Below, in pieces: positions 63,818 through 64,000 of a stretch of 64,000 nucleotides of DNA. The notes beneath the pieces were generated by a model. It saw only the letters and a program-made list of their open reading frames with translations, made no database searches and had not been told where the DNA came from. The translations under genes were made by a program, and so were the position numbers. How positions within the stretch are numbered: the first letter of the stretch is position 1; every line of letters starts with the position of its first letter. The stretch is taken from assembly GCA_021151625.1 (NCBI GenBank), contig JAGKWY010000016.1, positions 1-64,000 of the forward strand, written 5' to 3'. The stretch comes from Gammaproteobacteria bacterium (GTDB taxonomy: Bacteria; Pseudomonadota; Gammaproteobacteria; Pseudomonadales; Cellvibrionaceae).

Positions 63818-64000
63818 ATGGCACTAGCATCTACAACAAAATCAACCAATACTGCCGCTACAAAATCAAAAGCAGCGGCAACCAAAGCCAGGCAGGTCCC
63901 CACCACTAACACTTATGTTTATAAAGGTGTAGATAAAAAGGGCAACAAAATTCAAGGCGAAATTAATGGTGGCAGCCCTACCATTGTAAAAACCTTGCTA
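63818..64000 (+). CDS. pilC: Type IV pilus inner-membrane platform protein (partial)
   Basis: The first 61 residues are present, cut by the right edge. A Thr/Ala/Lys-rich start (MALASTTKSTNTAATKSK) is followed by TYVYKGVDKKGNKIQGEI, the conserved beginning of PilC/GspF proteins. It starts four bases after the pilB stop. Confidence 0.9.
   Translation, partial: MALASTTKSTNTAATKSKAAATKARQVPTTNTYVYKGVDKKGNKIQGEINGGSPTIVKTLL

Noticed and set aside
1..64000. tRNA, rRNA, CRISPR arrays, insertion sequences, integrases
   Set aside because: No cloverleaf, ribosomal, spacer-repeat or transposase pattern was seen on either strand by reading; a covariance-model scan would be needed to exclude a tRNA fully, notably near pilA-nadC where Pseudomonas has one.

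Overview
The window reads as a chromosomal segment of a polysaccharide-degrading gammaproteobacterium, most likely Cellvibrio or a close relative. The main reason is a xyloglucan-utilisation cluster (GH31 alpha-xylosidase, GH35 beta-galactosidase, TonB-dependent receptor, GH95 alpha-L-fucosidase) in the gene order I recall for Cellvibrio japonicus. The nadC-pilA-pilB-pilC neighbourhood, familiar from Pseudomonas, agrees with this. No rRNA, tRNA, CRISPR array, transposase or integrase was found.

Region 1 (1-8668) is a non-phosphorylated L-fucose catabolic cluster: FucP-type symporter, aldo/keto reductase (fucose dehydrogenase candidate), fuconolactonase, a two-subunit UxaA/altronate-dehydratase-like enzyme, an SDR, an FAH-family hydrolase cut by the window edge, an IclR regulator and a divergent L-lactate dehydrogenase. 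The inferred flow is L-fucose to pyruvate plus L-lactate, then L-lactate to pyruvate. The GH95 fucosidase 22 kb away would supply the fucose.

Region 2 (8684-15954) is mostly household: a periplasmic binding-like protein, an MltB-type lytic transglycosylase, a five-gene envelope-sensing operon (two LiaI/LiaF-like membrane proteins, LytS-type kinase, LytTR regulator, Rof-like Rho inhibitor) and an LLM flavin oxidoreductase.

Region 3 (15795-22142) is accessory. A 230-bp sequence containing the start of the LLM gene occurs twice in direct orientation and brackets a 3.7-kb AT-rich island. The island holds an orphan Rhs core tail with a metalloprotease-like C-terminus, four small exported proteins and at least two short Cys-containing tails directly before the small genes. 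It resembles an array of displaced Rhs C-terminus/immunity cassettes. Next to it is an unrecognised three-gene membrane module whose last product ends in a possible ubiquitin-like domain.

Region 4 (22295-34575) is the xyloglucan cluster plus a flavin-dependent tryptophan-halogenase-like gene. Region 5 (34794-39818) holds an unrecognised NIT-like protein, outer-membrane phospholipase A, a PilZ protein and a DUF1631 protein.

Region 6 (40079-48411) is a guanidine-assimilation operon: NtrC-like sites, a sigma-54 promoter, a guanidine-I (ykkC) riboswitch, an ABC transporter, two DUF1989 proteins (carboxyguanidine deiminase subunits) and a biotin-dependent guanidine/urea carboxylase. The transporter's binding protein has lost its signal peptide and the start of its first lobe.

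Region 7 (48598-56238) carries a full-length secreted Rhs protein with a Cys-rich tail and a coupled small gene, then a second DUF1631 paralogue. Region 8 (56456-64000) carries nadC, a TfpZ-like pilin accessory gene, a fused MFS/spermidine-synthase-like gene, pilA (sigma-54 promoter), pilB and the start of pilC.
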